A program made the translations under genes and the position numbers. From Hypholoma sublateritium FD-334 SS-4 (lineage: Eukaryota; Basidiomycota; Agaricomycetes; Agaricales; Strophariaceae), in the NCBI GenBank assembly GCA_000827495.1, contig KN817554.1:1-64000 (forward strand): a DNA stretch of 64,000 bases, read 5' to 3'. Position 1 is the first letter of the stretch. Every line of letters begins with the position of its first letter. Below are positions 12,532 through 25,096 of the stretch, piece after piece. The notes under the pieces were generated by a model. The model was given only the letters and a program-made list of their open reading frames with translations, was not told the origin of the DNA and ran no database searches.

Positions 12532-14202
12532 CTAAGCACCTGGTTCCTTTGTAGCGTCAGATGGGAAGTAAACGTAGATGAAGATGGTTTCCATCGCCTG
12601 TCTTTCATCGGCTTGGAGACCCGAATCTTTACTCCGAATCAACTCAATCATTTCCTTTTCATCCACACCAGGAAAGAGGTTTACACCGTGGGCAGCGGCA
12701 TTCCCCTTCAGGCGGATGGAGCTTTGGAACTCAGTCAAGAGGCGCATGGAAGTAAGGGACTGTGTGATGGGCAAGAGTGCCGAATCGCCCGCATCGAGGG
12801 CAGGCTGCAATGCTTTCCTTGCGGCCGTGAGTCTGCAGTCATTGATCCGATTGCGTTCTGCTTCAGACAGCGTAGCCCATGTCTTGACAAAGCCTCTACC
12901 ATCATGACCACCAAGCCCAAGGCTCGCAGACCACACATCCGGTCCGTTGATTTCGTTGCATTTCAACTTGGCGGCTTTGGCGAGGCGGTATTGGGCAGTA
13001 TCAAGAAAAACACGAAATTGAATGGCACAGATCTCAGGCGTTTGAAAACCTTCTGCGTACTGAATGACGGAAGGATTATTTCATGGAACCAGCGCCGTAG
13101 AAATTAATAGACTTACGTGAAGGAGGGAGACCGCCCAACGTTCCACATAGCGAATACGCTCCACGTGTGCAGAGTCCCGAGCATACAGATCGGTCAGCTT
13201 GTCAAAGACCTCGGCGAAGCAGGCGGCTTGCTCCTGATTGGTGTTCCGCAACACGACGATCTCCGCAGTAAGGGCCTGAATGTTCACTGCAGCTTCTCGC
13301 AAGTCTTTTCGGGCCTGCTTCAACTCCCGCTTTACGTTGTCGTGGTCCTTCTGGATCTTAGCGATTTCCTTTCGATTGTGATCGGTTTCTTGGTGGGCCT
13401 GCGCCAATTTGCCCTCTACCATTTGGGTCTGACGCTGCGCTTTCCTAACACCTTTCGCCAGCTCTTTCGTCAGCTCTGCTTCACGCAATTCCATCCGTTT
13501 TTCCATTCTCGCCATGCGTTCCTCCATGGAGGCCCCAGAAGGCAGTGGTTCCAGAGCAACCGGTATTTCCTCCGCCTCATCGCTGTCGACTCCCACGTTG
13601 GCGACACTCTCGCCCTCGCCATCCTCCGAAGAGATCGAGAACGAACTATGAGGAAACAAGGGCATCGTACTACTGCTGCTGTGAGGGCGATTGGTTGCGC
13701 CGCCAAGATTAATGACGCTGGCAGTGGTAGTGCTGAAGACGGCCTCAACATTCGGAAACACAGCCTTATGAGGGCTATCTGGGGCGCTGGCCTCACCGGG
13801 GTCCACATCAGAGCCCGAGGATTCGCCGTGGGGTGGCAATTGGATTTGGAACGTGTTATTGACCTGGGATGTAACAGTAACCGACTGTGCGTTTTTCGCA
13901 ATGCGATCCATGAGGCTGGCGTCGATGGTGAGGGGAGGGATGGCGGGTGGGAACTTCGGGTGGTCTGGGAAGGTTGGAATAGTATGTTTACGAGCAGAAT
14001 CCTTCACAGCGCTATCAATATCAGCCGCTGCATCAGCAACAGGTTCCGCCGTTACAAGCTCCACAGGCGCAGCGGCAGCAGCAGCTCTAGCTGCTCGAGT
14101 GGCGGCTTTCTTCCTTTTCTTCTTCTTCTGGTTTTTGGTGAGGGGGGCAAGCTCGTCGAATTCCGAAACGGAAGCACCGGAGGGAGCTTTTTGAGCGGCC
14201 AT
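12532..14202 (-). CDS. coiled-coil protein of unknown function, 537 aa
   Basis: Two exons (14202-13117 and 13059-12532) with a 57-bp intron join in phase to 537 aa. The N-terminus has a basic KNQKKKKRKKAATRAARAA tract that could be a nuclear or nucleolar signal, followed by a Pro/Ser-rich disordered segment. The middle (about residues 225-345) is a long heptad-rich coiled coil starting MEERMARMEKRMELREAEL. The second exon is more globular (YAEGFQTPEICAIQFRVFLD, then Gly/Leu-rich). I cannot assign a function. The basic tail plus coiled coil suggests a self-associating, perhaps DNA- or RNA-associated protein (inference). Confidence 0.7.
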
Positions 14203-15487
14203 AGAGTTTGAGCGAATAGATGGTTTGAGCGGATGATAGATGGTTGTGAGATAAATCAAGATGCTGCACATGGATCATCGATTGATCATTGGACTCAAGT
14301 CTCGGATCAGTCCGAGTCTCACATGCTCGATGCACGTGCCACCTTTGCGCACTTTCAACTTCGAACTTCGCTTGTGCCTCCGCGCACCCACGGGATGGCG
14401 AGCACTGTGCAGCATCCAGCGCTGAGCCAGAAGGGTGCGTGATTCACGGTGTACACACTGCAGATACTGACATATCCTGTGATCAGCTCGACCAGTTCTG
14501 CGTCGCGGCAGCGGGTGCACGTCCTTGTCCGGCATCGCTGTTCTGCTCTCTGTCGCGGCCTCTCGTCGGCGTCGCGTGGGCATCCGCGCTCAAGTATCAC
14601 GAAGGACGAACGCTCGTACCCATGCTCTCCACGCAGCATCCCATGATTCCCATCCGCTCCTTCTTCCAGCCGCCGGTAGGCCCCCAGATTACTGCGCACC
14701 ATCGACCATCAGCCGGGCACATTTGTACGAAATCCCACAATAGGAGCACCCCCGGGTCCGTCAACACCCAGCGCACAGGACGCCATCGACGTCCACACAA
14801 TTCTGCGACATCTTCCCGCCGAGCCGGCCCTCCCATCTGCGCCCAATTGGGCGGCCGCAAGTATGCATCGCTAGAGTTCTGCGCCATCCTAGGCGGCCGC
14901 CGAGCTTCGTCCGTGAGCCTGGCTCCTCTCGTAGGGGTCCAGGCGCGTCGCTCCCGCTGGCAACAATGGAGATACACGCTTCCGCAGCGCCCGACGGCGA
15001 AGACGCCGCGTCCGCCAGGAATTGGATTCTCATGTGGGTGCCCACATGAGCATCGACTCTCCCCGTGTCCGCCAGGAATTGGATCCTCATGTGGGTGCCC
15101 GCATGAGCATCAACTCTCGTCTGGGCGCTGCTCCCGCGCCATGACGGCTCAGCCTCTGCAGGCTCCGTGGCGGCCGATCCGGATCACAGCGCGATGCCGC
15201 ATGCGCGAGCATCCTTACCGATCCCGCCTCCCCTCTTCACCGCTTGGCAGACATGAAGGCCGTCCGCACCCAGCGCTCGTGCGGGGCTCAGGACCGTTAT
15301 TTATGGCGGAGCGGGAGGGGCTGTCTTCATGCAACAAGGACGAACGCGAGCCCGCCGACGTTTGGACGACAATGCGTCCTGGCCGCCGTGGATCTTCCCG
15401 CCGCTGCATTTTCTGCTGCATAACACATCTACGCCAAGCAAACCATCCATTGCATTCCACATTCCACCCCCATTGACTAGACATCAC
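14203..15487. other. 1.3 kb GC-rich intergenic, no supported gene
   Basis: Long open frames exist on the plus strand but are Arg/Pro/Ser/His-rich and without splice-consistent structure, as expected for non-coding GC-rich DNA. A tandem repeat with a perfect inverted repeat lies at 15010-15118. Confidence 0.45.
15010..15118. repeat. 57-bp tandem duplication with an internal hairpin
   Basis: Two near-identical units begin GTCCGCCAGGAATTGGAT at 15010 and 15067. Unit 1 has a perfect 10-bp inverted repeat CTCATGTGGG/CCCACATGAG separated by TG (15029-15050). In unit 2 one base of an arm has changed (CCCGCATGAG). Confidence 0.8.
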
Positions 15488-16067
15488 CTACAGCCTTCCT
15501 TGAAGCTCGTGAAGCAACACCCTTAATACGCTGATTAATTCCCTCCTATCCTCTCGCGCCTCCGCGGCCATCTTATGAATGCTTTCCTTAACACCAGCAA
15601 TCCCCTCTTCCATGCCGCAAGTTGTCTCCATCCTGCAGCAGCGTTGCTTCTTGGCCACCGTGCTGTTCTCTAAGTCAAGATCAATTGAAGATTCGGATTG
15701 GGTGCGCTGGAGATACTGCGTTAATAATGGCCTATCAACACAACCAATGGGCGTTTACCTTGTTTTTGTTTCGGTTGGAATAATGGATTTGTGTCTCTCT
15801 TTCACCAGCCGAAATGGTCTTGGAAGGAGTCCTTGGTTCCAGGTGTCGCGGTTGTGTGCACGGCGGGGCGACGTTTTCCGCATCAAGCGCGGAGCGTTGC
15901 GAATCTGGAGAGCTGTTTTCACGGATTTTGATCAGCGGGAAGTAGAATATATCCTCCTCCAACTCGATAGATTTCAAGAGAGGCTTGGTTGGGAATAGAG
16001 GAACAAATTCATGGCGAGGGGGCATCTTGAGCGAAATCGTCGACGTCTTGAAGGACATGTCGCTCAT
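15488..16067 (-). CDS. small two-exon protein of unknown function, 178 aa
   Basis: Exons 16067-15759 and 15715-15488 join over a 43-bp intron (GTAAAC...CGCAG) to give exactly 179 codons. The product has a Met/Pro/Ser-rich start with EFVPLFPTKPLLKSIELEE, a low-complexity centre, and a helical, charged C-terminus (GIAGVKESIHKMAAEAREDRR) that may form a coiled coil. No family is recognised. It is divergent from the DUF6698-type gene, 376 bp away, which may mean a shared promoter. Confidence 0.6.
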
Positions 16068-16443
16068 ATTGGCTCATTTGTAGCTTTTTTTTTGCCTGAA
16101 AATTTGTTGCAAATGCCAGGCCCTTGTCGTATTTTCCCCCAGCGCTGCCGGGGGCACTCCGCGCAACCTGAAGTGTGAGTCAACTTGCGCGTTGAGTCAC
16201 CGTGCACAGGCTTTGCGGTCGAGTCACAGAATGCAATAGCCCTTGAGCTCCTCCGTGTTTTGAGTCACCCTCGGAGGCGTTTAAATCCTCCAATCGATAT
16301 CGGTTGATATTCATTCTGTCCAGGGTCGACGCCGTAAGCGAGCGCCCAGACGAGTTTCAAGTCCTGCTTAGGCATTTGTGTGTATGCATTAAAGCGCGCT
16401 GCGTTATGAATTCGAACGCCCACTCCTGCCCCCTGCTTGCAAC
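16068..16443. promoter_or_regulatory. 376-bp divergent intergenic region
   Basis: It lies between two start codons and so should hold both promoters. It contains three to four spaced GAGTCA motifs (near 16170, 16193, 16222 and 16260), which match the bZIP/AP-1-like half site TGAGTCA. Binding is inference. Confidence 0.4.
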
Positions 16444-18161
16444 ATGGCTCCATCCAACAACCCTTTGAAGCTCTTGACTTGGCTCAAGAGCACAAACGAG
16501 ACTATAGACGAGTAAGCACTTGAGCGAATCCATTACTTGATGTCCAAGTACATTTCACTCACAGGAATCACAGCTCCAAGGTAATGCTCCCATACCTGCA
16601 TGCTGCACGATGGATTCCCGCTGCCGTCAGTCCCTTCATGAACGTCAGTGCAAGCCTGCGTGCAGGCACTGATATGCTTCATTGCCAGGAACTGCGGTGA
16701 GGCTCTTAATATTTTTCCATCAATCTTACAGCAACGCTCACTAATTACACGATAGTCCCGGGATTGGAGAAGGAGATCTTGTCAATTTTCGGCTGTTTTC
16801 CGCCTTTTGCCCAGAAATTGAACAAGCCCTGAAAGCTTTCGATGACAGCACTGATCTTCTCAAGCTCTTCAGCGAGAAAGTAAGTGTCACGTCATTTCCT
16901 CAGGCTTCGACACTAAAGCCTCCACTCTCAGATATCTGCAGCAGCCAACAGTGCAAGAGCAGACGACACAAGTTCTTGTCGAAAGGCTACCGCAGACTAC
17001 ATCTTTGCTTCGGCAGAAAGTAGAATTCTGGAGAAGAAAAGCGAGCGTGGCTGGAACAACGCCTATACGGCTCGCGCCCTTTGCCCCTTGAAGTACCTTT
17101 CGGAGTTTGACGACAACCAAGAGTAAGTTTCTTCACTCGGCTATGCACTATATTTTCACCTCCTAAATCTTAGACTTTTCATGGCTAAAGTTCGAATGGG
17201 AACTATAAAAATCAAAGCCTCGCAATGGCCGTCATTCTTGTACCCTCGAGATGCCCAGTACGACCCAGACAACATCGACGCCGGCCTATTCGAAGGTGAA
17301 ATTTTCTTACAGGTGAGTTTTCTTTTTCAAAAAAATTGTAGTAACCTTTCACAAGTTCTATCATTAATCCACGCTCTTCCCAGTTCCTTCGAAACATCTA
17401 TACTGGCCCAACTTCTGCTGTCGACGGAGTAAGGTGGGCCGGAAAGCCCTCTAAGGCCGAAATACATGGCATGGACCGTGTCTTCGGGCGCTGTGTAGCC
17501 TACGCAGCGGTGCAAGTTAGTAAAGAATTCATGCTAAAATATGTTGCTCACTTTCTTTTGCAAGGCCTACTTCTCTCTTTCCGCGATTGAGCAGTGGATG
17601 TCTTCACCTAGGGAAGGTTATTTCGACCTCAACGATTTCTTTAGTAACTGTGTTGACCTTTTTGAAGTCGACCCGGAAGATCCTTGGGTGGAACACACTC
17701 TCGATTCTCTAACAAGGTAAGGAATATTCCATGCAGACTTCCGGTTTACTAATTTGATACATCCAGGGAGCTTCCTTCCTTGAAGCGGGGGTATAAAAAG
17801 AAGCGCAAGAGCGATGCTTTGTCCATCAGCAGTGATGAATCAGATGCGGATGAAGTGAATGCCATTTATGCGCAGAGGGAAGCTAGGCGGAAAGCACGAC
17901 GCTTGGGGCACGTCCAGGTAAATAATCTTAAGTCACGCATGATCAATCTCTGCTGATTTTCTTCAGAATAAGTCTACCGTACATTCCAGATCAGCGACCA
18001 TAGCGAATGTTATCCACCAAACTCAAGACACTCCTTCAGCTCAGCGGAGCCAAGGAAGATCAACTGCTGGTGCTCGTCAAGCTGTAAGCGGGGTGGCATC
18101 GATATCAGACTCCAGTGAGCTCACAGAGGATGACTCGGAGAATGATAGTGAAGGGAGCTAA
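16444..18161 (+). CDS. DUF6698-type basidiomycete protein, 427 aa
   Basis: Nine exons (16444-16511, 16565-16696, 16756-16879, 16932-17122, 17174-17312, 17384-17515, 17565-17716, 17767-17917, 17967-18161) join in phase to 428 codons. The core LFEGEIFLQFLRNIYTGPTS..IHGMDRVFGRCVAYAAVQAYFSLS, then DLNDFFSNCVDLFE, is what I recognise as the DUF6698 family, a basidiomycete-restricted, multi-copy domain of unknown function. The C-terminal 100 residues are disordered, Ser/Asp/Glu-rich with basic KKKRK and RRKARR patches, suggesting a nuclear location. It has no transposase motifs, but these genes commonly sit in repeat-rich regions, as here. Confidence 0.8.
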
Positions 18162-19012
18162 GTTGAGATTCTGGCCTATCCTGGCTCTCACTGGTATACT
18201 CTGTAATTGGTACCTGATTTCTCTCCTATGTAATACTTTGCCTCCTTTTTTACTCGATCTTTAAGACATCTATCTTTTATTGAGCAGTAAGCCGCTATAC
18301 GTCACATGATGTTCTGATGACACATCCTGTAATCCATTTCAGGGTAAGATTTAGTTCGTAACATATGCGGTGAGGCAATGCGAAAGCAATGCCAAAGTTT
18401 CAAAGTATTGATTAGGGAGTGGAGATTCTTTCTTTAATTGTAGTTTTTGTTCAGGCTTTCAAGTGGATATAATTTCAAGGAGCTAGCTTTACAGCACAAT
18501 CAAAGGTCACAGTGGGGAAATTAGGTGCCTAAACATTACACCGGAGCTAAGCAACTGTATCAATTTTACATGGTGAAAATTGGTAAAAAAGGCAAGAAAA
18601 GTGGAAAAAGGCCTGGGGCCATGGTCTGTAAATATGTGCAATTTTTCACTGAAATATATCTCTGTAAGGGTAGTTTTTCTGCCACTCCCCAACTAGTTAT
18701 TTGAAAATGATTGTGAGATAGACAAATTGGGAGACATTTTGGACAATCTTTCAATGCCATGACTGACGTACAAGCTCACGTTAGAGATGTCAATCAACCT
18801 TGAGGATTACGGAAATATGCGCACAAACAATACCTGCAATTGAGAATTAGCACCTCGTTATGATTTTAGCAAAGCAATTTTATACGTGAACATTCCGCCT
18901 TCAGTAGAACAGACCTACTACTTTACCTCCAGAATATAGCTTATACCTGAGTATAAAAGAGACCTAATTTGCAAGGATAATTACAAGTAATATAAATGAT
19001 ATCTACCACTCT

Positions 19013-19081
19013 ATCAAATTTTACTGACACATTATCTCCACCTACATATATAGCAGGCACGGCTATCCCGTAAAATTTGAT
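19013..19081. repeat. 12-bp perfect inverted repeat
   Basis: ATCAAATTTTAC (19013-19024) and its exact reverse complement GTAAAATTTGAT (19070-19081) flank a 45-bp AT-rich loop. Confidence 0.7.
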
Positions 19082-19204
19082 TATACCAGAGCTGAAAATG
19101 GTCACAATTTTACAAGCAATATATGCCAGATAAAATTCAGAATAATATATTGGGCTTTGCAACAGACCTTAGAAAATAACTACTGCCGCGATCAACATAT
19201 TAAG

Positions 19205-19356
19205 TAGGTTGAAATTGACACTAATTGGTTGAAAATCAACCTAAATTAAGTATCCTAAATTCGACTGATCATCAGCCTACAATAGTTGAAAATCATCCTA
19301 AAACATCGGGAAGTTCTACCAATTTCTGGATGAAAGACCAGGTTGAAAATCAACCT
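19205..19356. repeat. dispersed palindromic GGTTGAAAATCAACC units
   Basis: Two perfect palindromes (about 19227-19241 and 19341-19355) and two degenerate versions (near 19206 and 19282) occur within 150 bp. The stem is GGTTGA/TCAACC around AAA. Confidence 0.65.
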
Positions 19357-20161
19357 ATTCCGTGGCCACAGAGGGTATGGTCCTGTTTTCCTTCGAGAGC
19401 CTAGGCGCTCGACGGTGGCCTTGAGCAGGAGGAGGACGAGCAACGGAGCGATGAAAAAAAGTAACGAGGTCGCATCCATGATTGTGGAGAGAGACGGTCA
19501 CAGGGGTACTACAGAATAGTTCGCCCTCGTTATAAACACTTAAAGCATCTGCAGGCACGGCGCAGACTATACCCACCTAATGGGCACCTCGGTCATCTCC
19601 GCAGCCTGTGTATTCATGAAGATCCTCGGGAAGCATCAGGCAGAGTACCTAGAAGTTGAATGTCCCGCTACTTATGGCTCCAGCGAATAAACACAGGCGA
19701 GTGCTTGTTAATGTTCGCCAAGACCCCTGTGGGTTTTCATAGCTTTGGGCATGAAGACTTCCGACTTCCAGATTGTATAGATCGCCTATTGGGGTGAGAG
19801 CGGACGGGCATAGAAACGTAGTGCAATTTGGTGAAGTTGCCCATCGTGGTTTGGGTTGAAAGAGCGGTCAGCCGGCTGCAGCTGAACTCCGCCGAGTCTC
19901 TCTCATGATGATCAACGATTATGAATCTACCTTTCATCCTTTTTGCTTCCTAAGTGTAATGCACAGTTTCGTATTGTCCGCCTGAGCCCCCTTTATCAAA
20001 TACGCTGTCTTGGAGAATTCGCCCAGGAGGACCGACACGCTGCCACTGCTTTGGGCCCCAAAATAGCACGCCAACGGCGGATTTGGATGTATGTTTCTAT
20101 CAACGCTGCTGTCCAGTGCGCATCACTGACGCCCAACCCAAAAGCAGCACCCCTATCGAAC

Positions 20162-23100
20162 ATGGCCTCCGAAACGCCCCCGCCGTTGAATATACATGCC
20201 CTGCCCACGACGTATCTCCCGACCCAGCCCCCGACGCCCGAGCCGTACGCCCCCCATCGCGCCGCGCGTACCCCGATCGTCATCGACAACGGCTCGACGA
20301 CGCTACGCTGGGGCTTCGGCACGTCTGATACGCCTGCGGGGGGGCCGAATGCGGTCGCCAAGTACAAGGAGCGCAAGACGAACAAGCCGCTGCTGCTCTT
20401 CGGCGAGGCGATCGACGTGGAGAGCGGCGCTCGGGGTCAGGCGCGGACGCCGTGGGAGGGCGACGTGCTGCTCAATTTCGATGCGCTGGTGAGTCCGCCG
20501 CGGTGCTAGTGGGGGCCTGCTGACGGCGTTCTGGAGCTAGGAGAATGCCCTGGACTACGCCTTCATCAACCTAGGGATCGACACGCCGACGGTGGACCAC
20601 CCAGTGCTCATGACAGAGCGTCTGTGTAGTCCGCTGCATTCCCGAGCATGTGAGCCTTCCACGTCTGCCCAGTTATAGTGGAACTGATCAAGTTATGCAG
20701 TGACGTCCGAGCTGATGTTCGAGCTGTATTCTGTACCCTCGCTGACATACTGCGTCGACGGGATCATGTCGTTCTACCAGAACAACCTACCCGCGCCCAC
20801 AGATCCGTTCACGGAAAATGGACTCGTGATATCCTTTAACACGGCGTCGACGTCCGTCATCCCGATACTACGCGGGAAGGGTGTGCTGAGCCTCGCAAAA
20901 CGGTATGCAGAAATTTCGCGCTGTTAAATTGTGGGCTGAGAGAGGCTCAACAGAATACCGTGGGGCGCGTCACAGGCGTCCGAATACCTCCTCAAACTCA
21001 TACAGCTGAAATACCCCAACTTCCCAACACGTGTCACAAATGTGCAAACCAACGTATGTACTTCCTTTAGGGAAGGGAAGCGTTCTACTGACACAGACGC
21101 GTTGCCAGTGGATGCTGCACAACTTCTGCGAAGTGGCGACCGACTTTCATGGCCTTCTCCGCAAACTCCGGGACCCGCTGAACCTGCGCAACTCCGAGAT
21201 CGTCGTGCAATTCCCTTTCGCCCTACCGGTAACGGAAGAGAAGACGGAGGAGGAACTTGCCCGGATCGCGGAGAAGCGCAAGGAGCAGGGAAGGAAGCTG
21301 CAGGAGATGGCAGCAAAGACACGGCTGGAGAAGGTGCGTTTGCCCTCATCTCTTTCGCGAGTGTGACTTACATGGCCATACGTACCGTAGCTCTCTCAGA
21401 AAGAGACCGATCTCCAATATCTCACGAATCTCAAAGAGTCGAAGGGCTCAGAGAGCAGGCGTGAATGGGTGGTATGTCGCCATACCTTTCTGCTTATTTT
21501 CTTTGCATAATTGACGAGGATTTGTCAACAGAGTAAGCTTCAAGCGGAGGGTATCGACAACGAAGCGGGCTTGGACGAAGTGATCAAGAAGCTAGAAGGC
21601 GATCTGAAGAAGGCGCGCAAAAAGGAAGCTGGAGAGGTGGATGATGGCCCTGTGCGTTCTCCCTACCCCCGACCTACCACCTCCTGACCTTTACACCGCT
21701 CACCCAACAGCAAGAAGACCCCTCCTTCCCGCTCGTAGATGTCCCAGACGCCGATGTACGTTCCACCCACCCATTCGCACCTCATCTGACCCAACCCGAT
21801 CAATCTAGCTCGACGAGGAGCAGCTCAAGGAGAAGAAGAAGCAAAAGCTCATGAAAGCGGGCTTCGAAGCACGCGTGCGCGCGCGCAAGGAGAAGGAGCG
21901 CGAACGGGAGGAGCGGGAGGTCCAGGAGCGCAAGGAGGAGGAGGAGCGCGATATGGACTTCGGCGGCTGGTCGCGCAAGCTGCGCCAGGAGCAGGAGGTG
22001 CGTGGCCTGTCGCCGTGCATATACGGGGTGGCGGACGGCTGACGCGTGCGCTAGGCGCTCATGGCGAAAATCAAGGACCGCGCGCGGCGCAAGGCGGCGC
22101 TTACGGACCGGAAGAGCGCGGCGGCGCAGGCGCGCATGAAGAACATCGCGTCGCTCGCAGCGGACGACCGTGTGCCCAAAGCGAAGAAGCGCAAGGGCGC
22201 CGGAGGTGCGCGTCCCTCTCTTCTGCCCCGTGCTTTCCACACTCATCCGTCCCCTGCAGAGGACATGTTCGGCGCGGACGACGCGGACTGGGCCATCTAC
22301 CGCAAGATCGTGAGCCTCCTCCCGCTCTGGGCCGCGCGCCGCTGACCCCCCGTCCCACCCCTTCGCTGACAGAACACGGCGGCGGCATCCGACGACGAGG
22401 AAGACGACCTTGCGCAGCTGCAGATGATCGAGCAGAAGCTGCTCATGCACGACCCGACGTTCACGCCGAAGCACACGCACGCAGCGCTGACGACACAGCG
22501 CTCCGCGCTCATGTCCGCGTTCCGCCCGCTCTACGAGGAGGGCGACATCGAAGGTGCGTCTCTCCCCCACGCGCGCACGCGCCCTTGCGCTGCGCTGCGT
22601 CCCGCCGCTGACGCCCACCTCACCCTTTGCGCAGGCCGCACGCGCATCCACCTCAACACGGAGCGCTGGCGCGTGTGCGAGGCGTACTTCGCGCCGGGCA
22701 TGGCGGGCGTCGACTCCGCGGGCCTCGCGGAGGTCGTGCAGAACCTCGTCCCCGCGTTCGTCGAGTCGCGCTCGCGCCCGGGCACGCTCGACTTCCCCGC
22801 CGACCGCGCGGCCGTCGTCCAGGTGCGCCTTCCTTCTCCCCGCCCACACAGTTGCAGAAGCGCCCCGCTGACCCACCGCACCCCCGTAGAACGTCTTCCT
22901 CACCGGCGCCGCCGCGCGCCTCCCGGGCCTCGCGCCGCGCCTGCACGCCGTGCTGCAGTCGCTGCTCCCGCCGGGCGCGCCCGTCTCCGTGCGCATGGCG
23001 GCCGACCCCGCGCGTGACGCGTGGCGCGGGATGGCCGCGTTCAGCCGCACGGCCGAGTTCGCTGCGGGGCACACGGGCGTGACACGCGCGATGTACGACG

Positions 23101-23195
23101 AGCACGGCGGCGAGCGCGTGCGGCGGTGGTGGGGCGGGAACTGGAATGGGGAGCTGCCCGAGGACGCGCGAGACCAGCGCATGGACGTGGACTAG
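20162..23195 (+). CDS. ARP5: actin-related protein 5, INO80 chromatin-remodelling subunit
   Basis: This is the ARP5 subunit, which with IES6 helps the INO80 ATPase grip and slide nucleosomes in the nucleus. The N-terminal actin fold starts with PIVIDNGSTTLRWGF, the nucleotide-binding phosphate loop. It continues through LTSELMFELYSVPSLTYCVDG and IPWGASQASEYLLKLIQLKYP. A long Glu/Lys/Arg-rich insertion (exons at about 21211-22200) separates the actin-fold halves, as is typical of ARP5. The C-terminus has the actin-like NVFLTGAAARLPGLAPRL and ends RWWGGNWNGELPEDAR. There are many exons split by short introns. The start MASETPP at 20162 leads straight into the fold. GC content and third-position G/C rise sharply from about 21.8 kb to the stop. 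Confidence 0.92.
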
Positions 23196-23705
23196 ACGCG
23201 CGGCGCGGCCCTTTTTCGCGGGGCCCCGCCAGCCACTCGTTCAGAGCTGTCGGGCACGTTCAGTGTCATTTGCTTATTTCTTGGTTTTGGCTTTTTTTTT
23301 TGCATACTCTTCGTCGTCGTGTGCTTCCGTCCTTGTAAGCTGTAACGCTAACCCAAATGTATTACACTCCGCTATGCAGCCCACGTAGCTTAACTGGTAG
23401 AACATATCCGAACAGTGTATGGCAGAACAACAGACAATTCTGAACAAAAACAGGCCGAGACCACACGGCAGGCGAAGCGGGAGAGGGGGCGACACAGGTG
23501 CACCGGGATGCATTATGTACACACCGCGTCGTTGTACAACGGGGTAATGGGAATGGCAGGGTAAGTACTACTACGGCACGCGCATCGCCCGCCGCAGGGC
23601 GGCGCTCGGCGTGGGTATGGATGCCAGCAGGCGCGGATAAAGGATACAAGGTAAAGAGAGTGCAACAGCGCCGCGGGGGGGACCAGAGTCGGACGGGCGG
23701 CTGCA
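23196..23705. other. convergent intergenic, 0.5 kb
   Basis: Holds the 3' ends of ARP5 (plus) and the Rab gene (minus). A tRNA-like D-arm string near 23385 is discussed under rejected items. No gene is seen. Confidence 0.6.
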
Positions 23706-24688
<983 letters not shown>

Positions 24689-25096
24689 AGCGGCGGTGTA
24701 GGATAAAGTGGCGAAGTGGTCGTCGTTGCAAGTCAGTGCCTTTTGACCTCCGCTCTCTCACGTGGCCGGGGTCCACCTCCTCTCTTCGCACATATTTTCA
24801 AAGTCCAGACATTACTTTCATTGACCTGACTGCAGATAAAATTAACACGTCGCTGAGCTGTAGATCCCCGTCGTCTCCGGTACGGAAATACACTGCGCAG
24901 CTGCGCTTCCACGCCCATGCGCCCCGCCGAGTCGCCGACCTCAGGTCCGACAGACATCTCATTGTGTCGTAGGAACGACATCAAAGACGACAAACGCAAC
25001 TGCGCCTCGCTGACACTTGCACTATCACTGATCACATCTGTTGTTCTTCAACAACATGCATGTAGTACCTCACCCCCAGCACTCTCAAGTACGCTA
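24689..25096. other. 408-bp intergenic, promoter of the Rab gene
   Basis: Lies between the MSH4 stop and the Rab start, both on the minus strand. It should carry the Rab promoter and the MSH4 3' UTR. No distinctive motif is seen. Confidence 0.5.

Larger units (their letters stand above)
18162..20161. other. 2 kb AT-rich intergenic with inverted repeats
   Basis: No supported gene is seen. The stretch marks the change from the accessory block to the housekeeping block. Two sets of inverted repeats are listed separately; they may be remains of small DNA transposons. Confidence 0.45.

Noticed and set aside
13117..14211. 364-codon plus-strand frame opposite the coiled-coil gene
   Set aside because: It mirrors the minus-strand coiled-coil exon. 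The minus gene has a clean intron and heptad pattern, while the plus frame has no domain.
14289..15476. 395-codon open plus-strand frame
   Set aside because: The composition (Arg/Pro/Ser/His/Cys-rich), overlap with tandem repeats and lack of any domain fit a chance frame in GC-rich DNA.
21800..23182. 460-codon open minus-strand frame opposite ARP5
   Set aside because: It is an antisense shadow caused by G/C-ending codons of ARP5; the ARP5 exons on the plus strand match a known family.
23380..23450. tRNA-like string TAGCTTAACTGGTAGAACA, similar to a tRNA D-arm
   Set aside because: No matching T-arm (GGTTCGAATCC type) or acceptor-stem complement follows at the right distance.
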